Below, piece after piece: positions 5,785 through 6,659 of a stretch of 6,659 bases of DNA. The translations under genes were made by a program, and so were the position numbers. Every line of letters starts with the position of its first letter. The first letter of the stretch is position 1. The notes under the pieces are model-generated. The model was not told the origin of the DNA. It was given only the letters and a program-made list of their open reading frames with translations, and did no database searches. The stretch comes from an uncultured Actinomycetes bacterium (lineage in GTDB: Bacteria; Actinomycetota; Actinomycetes; Nanopelagicales; Nanopelagicaceae), in contig CAIZHC010000241.1 in the NCBI GenBank assembly GCA_903932705.1, positions 1 to 6,659 of the forward strand. Direction: 5' to 3'.

Positions 5785-6659
5785 TTACTTGGTTGGAAGC
5801 TTTGCCAACAACGTTGCTACGTAAGCAGCAACTGGGCCACTCTCTGCAGCGTAGTTAGGGCTTGTGTTTGCGCAAGCTGGTGAAGCAACAAACTTCAAGA
5901 AGTCTGTCATTGCTGCAGCCTTATCGCCTGATGCAGCTGAATCAACTAGTGCGTAAGAAACAATACCGAGGATGTATGCACCTGGTGTGGTTGTTCCGTA
6001 GTTGAATGAGTAGAGACCGGTTGAACCAAGAGTTGCACCAGCAACGAATGCTGAAGTTGCTGCAGCAGTTGGACCAGCGAAGTCGCCATGCGTGTTACCA
6101 AGGAAAGCTGTACGTAGCTTGCCTGTTGCATATGAAACTTCTGCGTAACCGATTGAGTAAGGAGTTGAAGTAAGACCAGCAGATACTCCGGTTGAACCTG
6201 AGTAAGCCTGGATGCGTCCGACATTTCCAGGACCGTTGATTGCACCTGGGAATACGTTTGCGAATGTCTTATCAGCAGGCTTCTTCCACACATCTGAGTT
6301 TGACTTGGTGAACAAGGTAACGAAGTTCTTTGTTGTACCTGATGCATCAGAGCGAACCACAAGGTGGATAGTTTGGTTTGGAAGTGTGTAGTGGCGTGTG
6401 ACGGTCACTGTGCGAAGAACGATTGGAGCGCCGTTCTTATCCTTCTTTGTCGAACCATCTTTATTTGTCTCATAAATTACTTGGTTGATCGACTGGTTGT
6501 TGTCATTCTGGATTTCTGTGTCGTTCCACTTTGTGACGTTGCCTGAGAAGATATCTGAAAGAGTCTTCTCAGAAAGGTATAGAGGCTTTGAACCAGGGAG
6601 GTTGTAGATAACAGCGATTGGAGCCATTACTAGAGGAATGTTAAGGATAGATGCCTTAG
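5785..6659 (-). CDS. pstS: PstS-type phosphate-binding protein of an ABC transporter, 5' end missing
   Basis: The frame is open to the right edge: ten codons (reading KASILNIPLV) precede the first visible ATG, so that ATG (6627) is internal. 290 residues are visible; the signal or lipoprotein peptide and the first lobe strands lie outside. In the family this exported protein captures inorganic phosphate and delivers it to the PstCA permease. Evidence is the MAPIAVIYNLPG segment (11-22), IFSGNVTKWND (36-46), the ligand loop RSDASGTT (102-109) with the Arg, Asp, Ser, Gly and Thr expected from E. coli PstS, SIGYAEVSYA, and GAYILGIVSYALV. A polar stretch of about 35 residues (about 51-88) between the WND and RSD motifs is absent from E. 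coli PstS. The gene is followed by a terminator and not by pstC, so it is either a stand-alone gene or the last of its unit. A related binding protein for another oxyanion is possible but less likely. Confidence 0.9.
   Translation of the reverse strand, partial: KASILNIPLVMAPIAVIYNLPGSKPLYLSEKTLSDIFSGNVTKWNDTEIQNDNNQSINQVIYETNKDGSTKKDKNGAPIVLRTVTVTRHYTLPNQTIHLVVRSDASGTTKNFVTLFTKSNSDVWKKPADKTFANVFPGAINGPGNVGRIQAYSGSTGVSAGLTSTPYSIGYAEVSYATGKLRTAFLGNTHGDFAGPTAAATSAFVAGATLGSTGLYSFNYGTTTPGAYILGIVSYALVDSAASGDKAAAMTDFLKFVASPACANTSPNYAAESGPVAAYVATLLAKLPTK

Noticed and set aside
6364..6546. Plus-strand open frame of 60 codons with a hydrophobic protein inside pstS
   Set aside because: It is antisense to the PstS ligand-loop region. 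Its apparent membrane-like character comes from the complementary strand of polar codons.
6625..6627. ATG at 6627 as the true start of pstS
   Set aside because: The frame stays open upstream to the window edge and encodes the conserved ILNIPLV segment that precedes MAPIAV in PstS. No signal peptide would be present with this start.

Overview
This 6.66 kb window is ordinary chromosomal DNA from an actinobacterium. The evidence is the actinobacterial HNH-endonuclease N-terminus, a truncated haemoglobin of the actinobacterial GlbO type, an AglA-type GH13 alpha-glucosidase and a 555-residue EttA. The base composition is moderate rather than GC-rich, and genes are 3 to 52 bp apart inside the main run. 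Together these suggest a streamlined lineage, for example freshwater Nanopelagicales (acI) or a relative. That placement is an inference; no marker gene here fixes the taxon.

Layout, left to right. All protein genes are on the minus strand, so transcription runs from high to low coordinates. Positions 1-209 hold the first 69 codons of an HNH endonuclease that leaves the window on the left. A 139-bp gap (210-348) contains its Shine-Dalgarno site and a small GC hairpin. Next come glbO (349-732), aglA (736-2397) and ettA (2424-4091), then a PLP-dependent group II decarboxylase-like enzyme (4144-5520). Spacings are 3, 26 and 52 bp, so this looks like one transcription unit reading decarboxylase, ettA, aglA, glbO. 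The 133-bp gap 5521-5653 holds a probable promoter with two perfect inverted repeats. A tRNA-Arg(UCU) gene lies on the plus strand at 5654-5727. It converges on pstS (5785 to beyond 6659, 5' end missing), and one symmetrical terminator at 5729-5765 separates them.

How the genes fit together. The unit mixes a sugar hydrolase, an oxygen/NO-type haem protein, a translation-gating ABC-F ATPase and an amino-acid-modifying PLP enzyme. No single pathway joins them. The glbO/aglA/HNH/ettA grouping recalls, from memory, the Mycobacterium tuberculosis region around Rv2469c-Rv2477c, so it may be an old actinobacterial gene neighbourhood. PstS is the periplasmic-side phosphate-binding protein of a high-affinity uptake system, but pstCAB do not follow it here.

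I see no mobile element, CRISPR array, prophage or clear new system. The points most worth a second look are the paired palindromes at the decarboxylase promoter, the lack of a catalytic-loop tyrosine in that enzyme, a polar insertion in PstS close to the phosphate site, and a pstS cut off from its transporter genes.
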